Assembly: GCF_001552595.1 (NCBI RefSeq)
Contig: NZ_BCRM01000003.1
Coordinates: 62,001-126,000 of the forward strand
Direction: 5' to 3'
DNA length: 64,000 nucleotides
Source: Rhodococcus erythropolis NBRC 15567
GTDB taxonomy: Bacteria > Actinomycetota > Actinomycetes > Mycobacteriales > Mycobacteriaceae
In this document: positions 12,001-18,328 of the stretch, in pieces
How the letters are laid out: every line of letters starts with the position of its first letter
Numbering within the stretch: position 1 is the first letter of the stretch
Made by a program: the position numbers and the translations under genes
The notes under the pieces: model-generated
Told to the model about the DNA's origin: nothing
The model's database searches: none
Seen by the model: the letters and a program-made list of their open reading frames with translations, nothing else

Positions 12001-13472
12001 CGAACGTTGCCGTCGACCACGGCGACAGCGCCCCGATCGGCCGAGAAGCTGCTGCGCAACAAATCCGGCACCGTCGTCACGGGCTGCGGTTCTGCGGTGT
12101 CGTTCCACCCGTGGAGCACGAGTTCACGCTCCGCGAGCGACATGGGGTCGAGTGCCGAGATCGGAAGCTGCGGCTCGGCCACGAATCGATCGAGGAACTG
12201 TTCGATTCTGGCGGTGTGATCGGCCAACTCCCTGTCGAATCCGGCCGGGGCGCGGACGTCGATCTCGATCGGTTCCCCGTCCTGACCACCGCGCACACTC
12301 AGATCCAGGTCACTGACTCGACCGGTCACCGAATTACGCACGCGCACCGGGCAGCCGCCGAAGGTGAGTGTGTGTTCGAACATCATCGAGTTGATGCCGG
12401 GACCGAAGACCTGGCGGTCGGGATCGATTGCTCGCACGTCGCGTGCGAGATCCTCTCCCCGGTACCGCCCGTGCTTGAGTATCGAGATCAAGGCGGTGTC
12501 GAGACGAGTTGCCAACTGGCCGATGGTTTCCGAGCGTTCGACCCGAATACCGAGCGGCAGAATCGTCGACGCCATCGAGGGAGTGCGCCGCATGTCGCGA
12601 CCCACCCGAGCGGCCATCGGCACCGAGACGACAACGTCGTGCTGTCCGGTGGTTCGTGCAATGTACGCGATCAGCGCAGCCATGGGCAGGCGAGTTCGCC
12701 GAATCCCGGCGTCGGCGGCATAGCGATAGAGCTGCGCTGCACGATCGACGTCGAGCGTGAGCATCGCCGCGATCGGCGGCAGCGAATCATCCACCTGCCC
12801 ATGCAAAATCCGCGTCGCTTCCGGTCCTGATTCAACTCGTTCGACCCAGTACTGACGGTCGAGCAGGAACCGCGGAGAGTTCCGGTATTCCAGATCGGCC
12901 GCCACCACCGCATCGAGCGACCACACCGGCGCCGCAGTCTCGAGGTCCGGATCGTCGTACCGCTCGGCGACGTCGGCGACGATGAGCGAGATGCCGTACC
13001 CGTCGACCACGCTGTGGTGATAGCGCTGATACCAGATGACTCGGTCGTCAGCAGTTCGCAGAAGCACCTGGCGGAACAGCAGATCGTCCGCACCGAAGAC
13101 CCGAGCCATGTCGGTGTCCATCCACGACTGCGCAGTCGAATCGGGATCCGCCTCGGCGCGAAGGTCGAGAATTTCCACATCCCAGCGCGCATCCGGAATC
13201 GGCACCTGGATCAGCTGGTTGTCAGCATTCGCCCGAAAGTGCACGAACAGCGCTTCGACGCGCCCGACTGTGGCCTTGATCGCCGCTGCCGCGCGCTCGA
13301 CGTCGATCGTCCCGTCGACCTCGACGACAAGTCCGATGTTGTACACCGGACTGCTCGGATCGACGTTCTGAGCAACCCACACCTCACGCTGAGCGGCCGT
13401 CGCCGGGAGCGTTGCGTCCAGATCGCCACCGCCCGATACAGACGGGTGAGCTACCTGAGAGTGGTCAGACAT
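1..13472 (-). CDS. Multimodular NRPS for a hydroxamate-type siderophore (3' end outside window)
   Basis: About 4,490 codons are visible and the frame is open to the window edge. The start is the first ATG after an in-frame TGA, giving MSDHSQ. Domains by rough residue: C1 20-440 (HHSVVDG at 152), A1 460-940, T1 (GGDS Ser 1011), E1 (HHAVVDG 1190), C2 (HHAVADG 1660), A2 (signature 2110), T2 (Ser 2503), E2 (HHLVVDG 2690), C3 (motif region 3171), A3 (3644), T3 (GGHS Ser 4040), C4 (HHITTDE 4220, continuing off the edge). Aligning each A domain to GrsA by eye gives codes DINYWGGIGK, DVPHNSLVDK and DMENLGLINK. These resemble codes linked to N5-acyl-N5-hydroxyornithine, Ser and N5-hydroxyornithine in erythrochelin- and coelichelin-type assembly lines. 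Modules 1 and 2 carry epimerases, so residues 1 and 2 should be D. The leading C domain suggests N-acylation or an upstream partner. A fourth module is inferred from C4. An IdeR-like box lies 57 bp upstream. Confidence 0.93.
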   Translation of the reverse strand, partial: MSDHSQVAHPSVSGGGDLDATLPATAAQREVWVAQNVDPSSPVYNIGLVVEVDGTIDVERAAAAIKATVGRVEALFVHFRANADNQLIQVPIPDARWDVEILDLRAEADPDSTAQSWMDTDMARVFGADDLLFRQVLLRTADDRVIWYQRYHHSVVDGYGISLIVADVAERYDDPDLETAAPVWSLDAVVAADLEYRNSPRFLLDRQYWVERVESGPEATRILHGQVDDSLPPIAAMLTLDVDRAAQLYRYAADAGIRRTRLPMAALIAYIARTTGQHDVVVSVPMAARVGRDMRRTPSMASTILPLGIRVERSETIGQLATRLDTALISILKHGRYRGEDLARDVRAIDPDRQVFGPGINSMMFEHTLTFGGCPVRVRNSVTGRVSDLDLSVRGGQDGEPIEIDVRAPAGFDRELADHTARIEQFLDRFVAEPQLPISALDPMSLAERELVLHGWNDTAEPQPVTTVPDLLRSSFSADRGAVAVVDGNVRLTYGELESRVSQLAAHLISRGVASETVVAIGLPRSAEMVVGLLAVMCAGGAFVPLDPSWPAERRESVLADAGATLVLTSDGVDDSVLVDLSAWAYEDGPSDLSEIMTSGIRIHGAQLAYVIFTSGSTGRPKGAMIRHEAICARLLWQRERILGFGSGDASLFKAPLSFDISINEILLPLVSGGRLVIAKPEGERDPQYLLDLIAGESVTFVYLVSSMLDILLDLANGTDQLDSLKHVWCGGEVLTPELFDRFRAQLSTTLYHGYGPAEATIGVSHVIYREDAERIATSIGRPNPNTRLYVLDGDLQPVPVGTGGELYAAGFLLGRGYVGASALTASRFLADPFVSGDLAGSRMYRTGDLARWTADGTLDFLGRTDNQVKIRGMRLELEDVEAAVISHPGVRHVAVLVRQAPTGAKYLAAYVSAASGTNLAVDSQDIREWAASKLPDYMVPTTVTVLDEFPLTANGKLDRRALPEPDLAELSAHVAARNEVEQQFCNLIASAVGLESVGVTDDFFALGGDSIVAISLVTAARAAGLSISPREVFQLRTAEAMARAQSGRTAEIVDHSDEPIGHVATTPIAARALGTPDVARTFHQRALIQTPSALTSEHVEAALDALVARHDGLRAKLTSEGSLLVPATNELSVVFETRALPVPLEECGPLIVAETERAVRRLNPADGTMVSAVLFTTATGPGRLLLVIHHAVVDGVSWRIILEDLARAGIAAIQGDEPSLAPVGTSVRRYAELVSEAVGAARLDSEIEFWDSVTSAQQSPLGRRALDPTVDLARTAAARSITLPPEFADRLLGSVPRAFGADVSEVLITALAVALTKWSGAASVTIDLEGHGRDEDIVRGDGAAHVDLTRTVGWFTTVFPVALEIDTAAPDLEASGELAVVLKSVKEQLRRVPNAGFGYGALRYLGSSDQLRSVAAPEVVLNYLGRTAVAEGDWFPVSMDGAADPSMPLGHALSVDVVAEETAGGPRLRATLTWASNIFLRSDIDRFARLWLDSLKAVSGLAAFGGATPSDYPLVALTQADVDGLPKAEEILPLTPLQEGIYFHSAFADPGADQYVVQQVVELTGAVDSATLRRALQSVVDRHEALRTGFSVLGDGRVVQVVHPSVVVEMAVVTDAGADVDELLSADRARGFDLAQPPLVRYTLLRASSEKYLLLQSIHHAVADGWSVPVMLRELMASYSVGDSGVVLPSPAPYRSYLEWLAGHDHEASAAVWRKALNSPGPAVELPAPSAGSSGVHATRVGLSDSDTRALSTTGRSHGLTLSTLVHGAWGLVLGRMTGRTDVLFGSTVSGRGGDLPGIESMVGLFINTVPARLRFDPAETAAQALSRWQREQSELLDHQYLGLPELRRTGGLEQNFESLVVFENYPLGDTAIADPTNSVRLTGIRFDERPAYPLTLIVVPGDQLALELKYDAAQVDCDAAASLAEALAVVLTELSRDLDQVIGRIALAPAQPGSIGTALDRPRATLTELLQDQAGRTPEATAVIFREESLTYAELHSRADRFAHLLHERGVGRESLVAVALPRSVDLMVAILGIGKAGGAYVPLDTGYPAERLTYMLDDADPVCVVVSEDSSLDSGSVPRVTVSESAQFPAEPLSVPGSPADAAYMIYTSGSTGRPKGVVVTNEGVVNRLLWAQQIRPLDFSDRMLQKTPSSFDVSVPEFFWPFLVGATLVMAEPDGHKDPGYLADVIVEHSVTRVHFVPSMLEVFLAEPKAALCSSLEIVNCSGEALPVHVARKVAEILPNVLVDNLYGPTEAAVDVSWQPSVQDTPADAVSVPIGAPAVNTGLFVLDPYLQNVPAGATGELYLAGPQLARGYHGRGGLTSERFVANPYSDGGSRMYRTGDIVRWNGDGVLEYLGRVDEQVKVRGFRIELGEIEAQLALCPGVSASAVIVRTDGPSDRAQVVAYLVGDADDAAVRGQLLSVLPEFMVPSAFVRLESLPLSPSGKLDRKALPAPDFAAQVGETTGVVSSGVADLLARHFATVLGLPRVGARDDFFTLGGDSILAIRLVNLARRDSVVLTPRQIFELRTPAAIAAAVGDVATSVATVTADIGVGELVPLPVVHRLSEWTGGTDRFNQAVLIHSPATSLDSITGALQAVLDHHDGLRQTLIRHDRGMWSARIEEPGSIRAANLVVRVDARGLDDAELRTLITERSEWATSRLDPSAGRMVSVVWFDCGAENLGRLAIVAHHLVVDGVSWGTLLEDLAMAWVAVEAGEPAALDAVGTSLRTFSRTVAEHAYSAHRFAELDHWLTVTAPGAELIPGTASYAVVSGGSRRTVTVDGAISEAALGTVPAMLGAEGTDVLLAALAMSVDRWRRSTGRSERELLVDLERHGREELVPGTDLSRTVGWFTTIAPMRLLGGTDPVDTLREVKESLRAAPDGGIGYGMLRYVNARTASRLAGRSESQILFNYLGRTTTAGSTAWSLAAESEAMSTDPDADMGGPYRLIVNVVSVDSELRADFAWASEDLSEVDAQSLSDGWVSALGDLAAAAAEHDGPPILTPSDVPLLDLSQAEIDAIADASPAGVSSILPLSPLQEGLYFQAGYAGSSDSSSGGDIYTAQFSMDFGHTLDVDKLAAAARTLQRRNPTLRAGFVSEGLNEPVQFFSAGLDVPVAVHDLRQLDDSAARERAEAVAAQDRVTPFDLTAPPLWRMSVLYLPGGHDRLVINRQFLLWDGWSNGLVVSQLLALYDTGGDDSAFGEPEGSFEAYLAWLADRDGAAADAGWRGALAGLEEPTLVAEPAPGVEPQLPDRRDAVLSEPLSRALRERAAASGVTFNTVLNAALAMVLASATGRQDVVFGSTVAGRPPEVPGIDTVVGMFLNTVPVRLQLDPNESVEELLRRTQADRLSLMPFDYLGLASIQRVSEHRQLFDVLMVLQNFVDEKQVDALNAAHDVSGSDSIDHTHYPLTVVVTPGTTVNVKFEFHPHLVTARRAEDLLGHFVDLLQSWSQDMTGSVVATPIPAVAQQTQIRELPERTIADLFEEVASAQPNDTALVFGKRRMTYADLDGEINRMARLLINYGAGPEKIVALGLPRSVDMVVALFAVLRTGAAYLPLELDHPAERLAVMIDDADPVVLLTTVAAAPKFEGADVRTADIRTIVLDEPDTAARRLTISARALSAAELGAFAPGAPHRLDHPAYVIYTSGSTGKPKGVVTGYRGLTNMQFNHREAIFEPVIAATGRRLRIAHTVSFAFDMSWEELLWLVEGHEVHICDEDLRRDAEALVAYCDAQEIDVVNVTPTYATHLIDSGLLDDGVGQHRPPLVLLGGEAVPDSVWNRLRETEGTVGYNLYGPTEYTINTLGGGTTDSDTPTVGKPIWNTAAHILDGWLRPVPDGVAGELYIAGAGLARGYLGRFALTSERFVADPAGTGERMYRTGDLVRRRADGNLDFLGRTDDQVKIRGHRIEPSEIVSVLESDEHVRQAAVVVDVGAGGVKRLVGYVTPVQLGAAHDYRAQARVRLPDYMVPAVVIEVESLPMTVNGKLDVKALPTADSVLGERSGESIAPRNHTEEVLCELFSDVLDVDDIGVDDNFFDLGGHSLLATKLISRARIAIPNSLTMRDLFEAPTVAELAERIVVEQGSTRPMLVAKPRPDHLPLSAAQQRLWLIGQMEENSAAYNFPIVLRLDSALDADVFAAALGDVVGRHESLRTVFRLVDGTPQQIILESAKVPVETVHSRESGVAGEVAVAVGRPFDLSNEIPIRARLIRVDGAVIVVIVLHHITTDEWSDRPFLRDLMSAYSSRIQGEEPAFEPLPVQYADYTLWQRELLGSADDPSSVLRTQLDFWAKSLDGAPEELLLPTDRSRPARPSFSGGAVVTRLGVDTTAALRDLARESQSSMFMVLHAASAALLTALGAGEDLPLGAPVAGRSEQGLDDLVGFFVNTIVLRTDTSGNPTFRELVDRIREGDLEAFANADVPFETVVERLNPSRTLARNPLFQVMVGYHSREEMGGDPFELEEYTAKFDLVFNFTEYLGDEGCIDVRLEYGSDL

Positions 13473-13528
13473 CGAGAAATCCGATCATCGTCGTTCATGC
13501 TCATCGAACGACGAACACCCTCGCAAGT

Positions 13529-13547
13529 TTAGGGTAGGCTACCCAGG
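13529..13547. promoter_or_regulatory. IdeR/DtxR-type iron box upstream of the NRPS
   Basis: TTAGGGTAGGCTACCCAGG matches 14 of 19 positions of the mycobacterial iron-box consensus TTAGGTTAGGCTAACCTAA, including the whole centre TAGGCTA. It lies 57 bp upstream of the NRPS ATG, in the 101-bp gap after the methyltransferase gene. This is where a repressor would block the NRPS promoter under iron-replete conditions. The match was counted by eye and binding is inferred. Confidence 0.75.
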
Positions 13548-13573
13548 AACGTGAAGGTGCGCTGCCGCCCTGG

Positions 13574-14158
13574 TCAGACCTGTTCCCATGGACCGAATTC
13601 GAGCAAAACGTCGATTGCCGTCTTACCGTCCTGCGGCCGGACGACATGTTCGAGGGCGTAGACCCTCGATCCCTCCGCGGCGCGAGCGAGATCGGAAATA
13701 CCGGGCAGAATGGTCGGTTCGGGTGGTCCGCCCACACCACGGTGGAAGTTCTCGATCGAATGCCCCAAATAGAGGACGCGCCCGCCTGGCGTCAGCCACT
13801 CCCCGACGCGTTTGAGCGTGTCGGCCAACTCGTCGACCTCGAGGTGAAGAAAGCTGACCAACACCAGGTCAACTACCCCTTCCGGTTGCCACGTGGTCGC
13901 GTCGCCGACCTGCCAGTCGACAGCCTTGTCCAAGTCACTCGCCCGTGCCAGATCGATCGCCACCGACGAGTAGTCGACGGCAGTCACCGACCACCCTTGC
14001 CCGGCCATCCACCGCGCGTGACGGCCGTCGCCGCAGGCCAGATCGATCGCAGTGCCCGGTTGCAGGTCGGCAATTCGTGTTGCGACGGTTCCCGCCGGGT
14101 CGATTCCCCACGGCTCCGTCACCGCTCGGTATCGCTCGTCCCAGTCGTGTGCGTCCAT
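13574..14158 (-). CDS. Class I SAM-dependent methyltransferase
   Basis: A 194-residue protein with the SAM-binding motif I DLACGDGRHA near residue 40, followed by the acidic AVDYS motif II and a DLVLVSFLHLE motif IV region. This is the layout of small TehB/UbiE-like methyltransferases. A GTG two codons upstream is possible, but GAGGAG is 8 nt from the ATG chosen here and only about 2 nt from the GTG. It is on the same strand as the NRPS, 101 bp upstream, with an iron box between them, so the two probably have separate promoters. The substrate is unknown. It could be a detoxification enzyme or an unrelated housekeeping gene; a role in siderophore tailoring is not supported by the modules seen. 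Confidence 0.85.
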   Translation of the reverse strand: MDAHDWDERYRAVTEPWGIDPAGTVATRIADLQPGTAIDLACGDGRHARWMAGQGWSVTAVDYSSVAIDLARASDLDKAVDWQVGDATTWQPEGVVDLVLVSFLHLEVDELADTLKRVGEWLTPGGRVLYLGHSIENFHRGVGGPPEPTILPGISDLARAAEGSRVYALEHVVRPQDGKTAIDVLLEFGPWEQV

Positions 14159-14259
14159 GATCACTGCTCCTCGTGGTTCGTTTCACCGCGGTTCGTTCCA
14201 CTGTCTCCGATCAGACGGTGCAACGAGCAGCATAGAGAACCCTCAAACGTGACAGATAC

Positions 14260-14275
14260 ATACCCCTGGGGGTAT
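14260..14275. promoter_or_regulatory. CsoR/CstR-family operator 1 (MMPL promoter)
   Basis: ATACCCCTGGGGGTAT is the exact reverse complement of the site at 16496-16511. It lies 45 bp upstream of the MMPL ATG. G/C-tract palindromes flanked by AT/TA are typical operators of the CsoR/RcnR/CstR family, and a member of this family is encoded 2.8 kb downstream. Confidence 0.75.
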
Positions 14276-14319
14276 ACAGGTGACGGTCAGGAATACCCCC
14301 ACCCGTATCAGGAGCGAAG

Positions 14320-16467
14320 ATGTCAGCGACCAGAACAGTCACCGCGGACCCACCCGCCCAATCCGACGGCATACTCGCGCGCCTCGGTCGATCGATGGGG
14401 GCGCACACCCGCCTCGTCATCGGCGTCTGGTTGATCGCGTTGGTCGCACTCGGCGCCGCAGCACCCAGCGTCTTCACCTCCCTGGCCGGCGCAGGTTGGC
14501 AGGCAAACGGATCCGAATCAGTGCAGGTTCGCGAGTTGGCCGAGCAGCATTTCGGTGGAAACTCCTCCGCTGCAGTGCAGGTGGTCGTTCACTCGGATTC
14601 TGTGCCCATCACCGATCCGTCGATGCAGCAAACGCTGGCGGCGGCAACGGAAATCTTTTTCGCGGACCCTCGTTTCGGCGAAGTGGTCGCCCCGCAGACC
14701 GGCATGACCATCAGCCCGGACGGACATACCGGCATCATGATCGCGGGCGCCAACGCAAGTACCGACGAGATGGTCAGTGCGGTAGACGAACTCGGCAAGG
14801 AACTCACTGCATTGTCCACGGACACCATCGAGGTGTACCCCACCGGCGCGTCGGCTTTGTGGAGCGATTTCAACAAGGCCAATCACGAAGCGATGATCAA
14901 GGCCGAAATGATGTCGTGGCCCGTCACTCTCGCGATCATGGTGTTGGCCTTCGGCTCCCTGGTTGCCGCAGGACTCCCACTGCTTCTGACACTCGCAGGT
15001 CTGGTCGCCTCGGCGGGCGGGCTTGTGATCCTCAACGAGATCACGCCGATTTCCGTGTGGGCCATGAACTTCGCGATGATGTTCGCTCTCGCACTCGGCA
15101 TCGACTACGCACTCTTCCTCGTCGCCAGGTTCCGGGAAGCACTGCGAACCGATCCGGATCCGCGGGCCGCCGTGGCTCAAACGATGGACACCGCCGGCAA
15201 AGCTGTTGTCCTCTCCGGCCTCACAGTTCTGGTCAGCTTGTCTGCGGTGCTCATCGTTCCAGCCCCGGCCGTACGCACGATGGCTGTCGGAATCATGCTC
15301 GCTGTGATCTTCGTTCTCGCCGCAACACTCACCCTGCTACCTGCCGTGCTCGGCCGGATCGGCGCCAAGGTCAACGGCGGTTCACTACCGTATGCAAAGC
15401 GCCAGCAGCACCGCTCCCCGATGTTCGCAGCTTGGGCATCACTGCTGCACAAGCACCCGTGGCCTTTCGGCATCGGCGCCGTGATCGTCCTTATCGCCCT
15501 CGTCGTTCCGGTCTTCGGACTGAAGGTTGCAATGCCCTCCATCGCCGTGGTTCCCGAGGACGCCCCGGTTCGACAGGGATACGAATTGGTGCAGCAGCAG
15601 TTCGGTGACGGGGCACCCGGAATGCTGCAGATCGTCACGTCCGCCGACGATGCAGCCGACACCTCGCGTCTTGCCATGAGCGTGGATGGCGTCGCAATGA
15701 TCACCCCGACGCAACAAGCGGCCGACGGATCCGATCTGGTTATGCTGCAAGCAGTTCCCACCGTCGACCCGTCAGATCCTGCGATGGAAACCATCCTTGC
15801 CGACCTTCGGTCGCAACTGCCGGAATCGGCGCTCGTCGGCGGCGCTCCGGCTGAAAATCTCGACCTTCAGAAGGCGCTCGACGACTACCTTCCCTTCGTG
15901 GTGGTCGTGATTCTGACGCTCGGATTCCTGTTGCTGCTGATCGCCCTCCAGGCACCTTTGATCGCCTTGATCGGCACGCTGGTCAGCCTGCTGTCCACTG
16001 GGGCCGCATTCGGAATCGCGAAGTTGATTTTCCAGGACGGCCACGGAGCAGGCCTGCTCGGCTTCGATCCCCAGGGGTTTCTCAACGGGTGGGGTCCGGT
16101 CTTCTTCTTCGCCATGATCTTTGCCATCGCGATGGACTACACCGTGTTCCTGCTCTCGAGCGCCAAGGAGCACTACGAACGCACAGGTGACCCCGAGACC
16201 GCACACATCGACGGCCTCGCACATTCGGGTCGGGTCATTGCGGCGGCAGCAGCGGTGATGGTTGCGGTCTTCTTCACTTTTGCGCTCGCAGATCCCTTGC
16301 CACCCAAGGAAATGGGCATCATTCTCGGTGTAGCTGTCCTCCTGGACGCAGTGCTCGTCCGCTTGGTGCTGCTGCCCGTTCTCCTGCGCCTCAGCGGCAG
16401 GGCGGCCTGGTGGGCGCCGGCATGGTTACGACGCGTCCTGCCGAACATCAGCTTCTCGCATGGCTGA
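14320..16467 (+). CDS. MMPL/RND-family membrane transporter
   Basis: A 715-residue, roughly 12-helix protein of the MmpL/HAE3 type: two repeats, each with one helix, a large extracytoplasmic loop and five helices. The proton-relay Asp-Tyr pairs are present in both halves, in GIDYALFL and AMDYTVFL. CAGGAG precedes the ATG. Related MMPLs export lipids or small molecules by proton motive force. Here the only functional clue is the operator palindrome upstream, shared with the DUF302 and CsoR-like genes downstream, which implies induction by the signal sensed by that repressor. The gene is tandem with the DUF302 gene, with a 117-bp gap containing its own operator. The cargo cannot be told from sequence. 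Export of the neighbouring siderophore is possible but the operators argue against it. Confidence 0.92.
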   Translation: MSATRTVTADPPAQSDGILARLGRSMGAHTRLVIGVWLIALVALGAAAPSVFTSLAGAGWQANGSESVQVRELAEQHFGGNSSAAVQVVVHSDSVPITDPSMQQTLAAATEIFFADPRFGEVVAPQTGMTISPDGHTGIMIAGANASTDEMVSAVDELGKELTALSTDTIEVYPTGASALWSDFNKANHEAMIKAEMMSWPVTLAIMVLAFGSLVAAGLPLLLTLAGLVASAGGLVILNEITPISVWAMNFAMMFALALGIDYALFLVARFREALRTDPDPRAAVAQTMDTAGKAVVLSGLTVLVSLSAVLIVPAPAVRTMAVGIMLAVIFVLAATLTLLPAVLGRIGAKVNGGSLPYAKRQQHRSPMFAAWASLLHKHPWPFGIGAVIVLIALVVPVFGLKVAMPSIAVVPEDAPVRQGYELVQQQFGDGAPGMLQIVTSADDAADTSRLAMSVDGVAMITPTQQAADGSDLVMLQAVPTVDPSDPAMETILADLRSQLPESALVGGAPAENLDLQKALDDYLPFVVVVILTLGFLLLLIALQAPLIALIGTLVSLLSTGAAFGIAKLIFQDGHGAGLLGFDPQGFLNGWGPVFFFAMIFAIAMDYTVFLLSSAKEHYERTGDPETAHIDGLAHSGRVIAAAAAVMVAVFFTFALADPLPPKEMGIILGVAVLLDAVLVRLVLLPVLLRLSGRAAWWAPAWLRRVLPNISFSHG

Positions 16468-16495
16468 CCGTGTACCCGACATCACTGTCCTCTTG

Positions 16496-16511
16496 ATACC
16501 CCCAGGGGTAT
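16496..16511. promoter_or_regulatory. CsoR/CstR-family operator 2 (DUF302 promoter)
   Basis: ATACCCCCAGGGGTAT, identical in reverse complement to operator 1. It lies 74 bp before the preferred DUF302 start and ends inside a possible upstream ATG at 16510, which supports using the downstream start. Confidence 0.75.
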
Positions 16512-16584
16512 GATGGAGACAAGAGAAATCGAAGCCAACGACATCGAAGCCAATGGCACCGAAGCCGACGACAAGGAGCGGGCA

Positions 16585-16995
16585 ATGACAACACCCACAG
16601 AACCGATAGCGATCGCAACCAAGGTCACCGGAACTTTCGACGACGTCGTCACCCGAACTCGTGCTGCTCTCGCCGAGCAGGGCTTCGGCATCCTGACCGA
16701 GATCGACATGCAGGCAACACTCAAGGCGAAGCTGGACGAGGACATGGAAAAGTACCTGATCCTGGGTGCCTGTAACCCGCCGTTGGCCCATCGGGCAGTT
16801 TCGGTGGATCGTCAGATCGGCCTCCTGCTGCCGTGCAACGTTGTCGTCCGCGAAGATACGACTACCGAGAATTCGTTCTTCGTCGAAGCGATGAATCCCG
16901 CTCTCATGGTTCAGGTTTCCGGCGAACCAGGCCTGGAGTCCGTGGCGGCCGACGCCGCCGTCAAGTTGCGGGCAGCCGTCGACTCGTTGATCTGA
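16585..16995 (+). CDS. DUF302 domain protein
   Basis: A 136-residue cytoplasmic protein. The ATG at 16585 is chosen because AAGGAG lies 7 nt upstream; the longer frame from 16510 adds 25 low-complexity acidic residues and would overlap the operator. It carries the DUF302 hallmark LGACNPPLAHRA, with a single conserved Cys, around residue 56. The family has no agreed biochemical function. DUF302 genes often lie beside CsoR-family regulators and sulfur or metal stress genes, and that is the context here, between an MMPL transporter and a CstR-like repressor with matching operators. A role in handling a thiol-reactive or metal stressor is inference. Confidence 0.85.
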   Translation: MTTPTEPIAIATKVTGTFDDVVTRTRAALAEQGFGILTEIDMQATLKAKLDEDMEKYLILGACNPPLAHRAVSVDRQIGLLLPCNVVVREDTTTENSFFVEAMNPALMVQVSGEPGLESVAADAAVKLRAAVDSLI

Positions 16996-17031
16996 CACCG
17001 CAGCCGGATCAAACACTGGATCAAGCAGTGA

Positions 17032-17355
<324 letters not shown>

Positions 17356-17360
17356 AATAT

Positions 17361-17402
17361 GAGAAGGGCCTGACCTGCAGTCAGCAGGTCAGGCCCTTTC
17401 TC
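17361..17402. terminator. Bidirectional terminator hairpin
   Basis: GAGAAGGGCCTGACCTGC pairs with the downstream GCAGGTCAGGCCCTTTCTC around an AGTCA loop. It lies between the convergent repressor and alpha/beta-hydrolase genes and ends in a pyrimidine run. Confidence 0.85.
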
Positions 17403-17414
17403 GCATGCGGAAAA

Positions 17415-18218
17415 CTACTTCGCCAGGAAGTCGATCAGCACCTTGTTCACGGCCTCCGGACGCTCGAGGTACCCGTAGTGTCCGGCGTCGGGAATCTCTT
17501 CGAACGACGCCGTCGCGATGCAGTCCGCCACCTCGCGGGAGAGGTAGGGCGGGATCATGCGGTCGTCGGCGAAAGCGACGGACAGGCAGGGGCGCATGAT
17601 CGACTTGTACGCGCCCCGTCGATCGAAGGCGCGGTCCATACCGAGCTGCGCGCGAACACCCGGTGACGTTGCGCCGCCGGTGAACTCGAAGATATCCATC
17701 CAGTCGCGCGCGGAGTGATCGTCTGCCAGCGTGGCCGGCGAAAGGTTCATCACCGCGGTCACTGCGGCACGGTATTTGGCCGGCAGAGCGACGCCACTGT
17801 CGAACAACTGGCGCTCACCCTCGGTCAGGACCTGCTGGAAATGATCCATCCGGGCGTGGCCGGCGAGGAACACTGCTTTGCGAACCAGATCGGGCCTGGC
17901 GAGCGTCAGTTCCTGCGCCACCCGGGCGCCCATCGAGGTTCCGATGACATGGGCGGGGCCGCCACCGAGGTGCTCGATCAGTCCGGCGGTGTCCGCAACC
18001 ATGTCGGGCATCGTGATGCCGCCGAGGCTCTCGCCGGACGGTGCGATTCCGCGGTTGTCGAAGGTGCAGACTCGGTAGCCGGCGGCCACCAGCGCCGGGG
18101 TCTGGTGCAGATCCCAGACGCGGCCGGGGCTGCCGGTCCCCATGATGAGCACCACCAGATCTCCATCACCCTTGACCTGGTAATTGATGGGGATTCCGTT
18201 GATTGTGGCGACCGTCAT
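17415..18218 (-). CDS. Alpha/beta-hydrolase
   Basis: A 267-residue alpha/beta-hydrolase with the nucleophile elbow GTSMG around residue 95, an acidic residue in FADDRM near 218 and the catalytic His in DAGHYGYLE near 245. The ATG at 18218 is preferred over one 33 nt upstream because AGGAAGG precedes it directly. It is transcribed divergently from the formyltransferase across a 110-bp promoter containing an IdeR-like box, so both may be iron-repressed. In that setting it could release or hydrolyse a hydroxamate siderophore, or act as an editing thioesterase. Sequence alone does not separate these from a general esterase or lactonase, so the siderophore role is inference. Confidence 0.85.
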   Translation of the reverse strand: MTVATINGIPINYQVKGDGDLVVLIMGTGSPGRVWDLHQTPALVAAGYRVCTFDNRGIAPSGESLGGITMPDMVADTAGLIEHLGGGPAHVIGTSMGARVAQELTLARPDLVRKAVFLAGHARMDHFQQVLTEGERQLFDSGVALPAKYRAAVTAVMNLSPATLADDHSARDWMDIFEFTGGATSPGVRAQLGMDRAFDRRGAYKSIMRPCLSVAFADDRMIPPYLSREVADCIATASFEEIPDAGHYGYLERPEAVNKVLIDFLAK

Positions 18219-18256
18219 GTCAGCCTTCCTCCTCGTACGTGTGATCAACAATTTTG

Positions 18257-18275
18257 GTTGGATAGCCTAAGCTGA
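18257..18275. promoter_or_regulatory. IdeR/DtxR-type iron box in a divergent promoter
   Basis: GTTGGATAGCCTAAGCTGA matches 14 of 19 positions of the consensus read as TTAGGTTAGCCTAACCTAA. It is placed 39 bp before the alpha/beta-hydrolase start and 54 bp before the formyltransferase TTG, so one site could control both. It covers the ATG at 18275, an argument against that ATG being the real start. Confidence 0.65.
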
Positions 18276-18328
18276 TGGGCGGTCGTGTGACCGCAACCCC
18301 AGCCCATGCTCGTCCAGGAGGACCCCCG

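Noticed and set aside
14320-16467. The MMPL transporter as the siderophore exporter
   Set aside because: It carries no iron box and shares operators with the CsoR/CstR-like repressor instead. The ABC pair at 19282-22835 is the better candidate, though this is not excluded.
16510-16584. Upstream ATG for the DUF302 gene
   Set aside because: It overlaps the operator palindrome and adds 25 repetitive residues. AAGGAG stands before the ATG at 16585.
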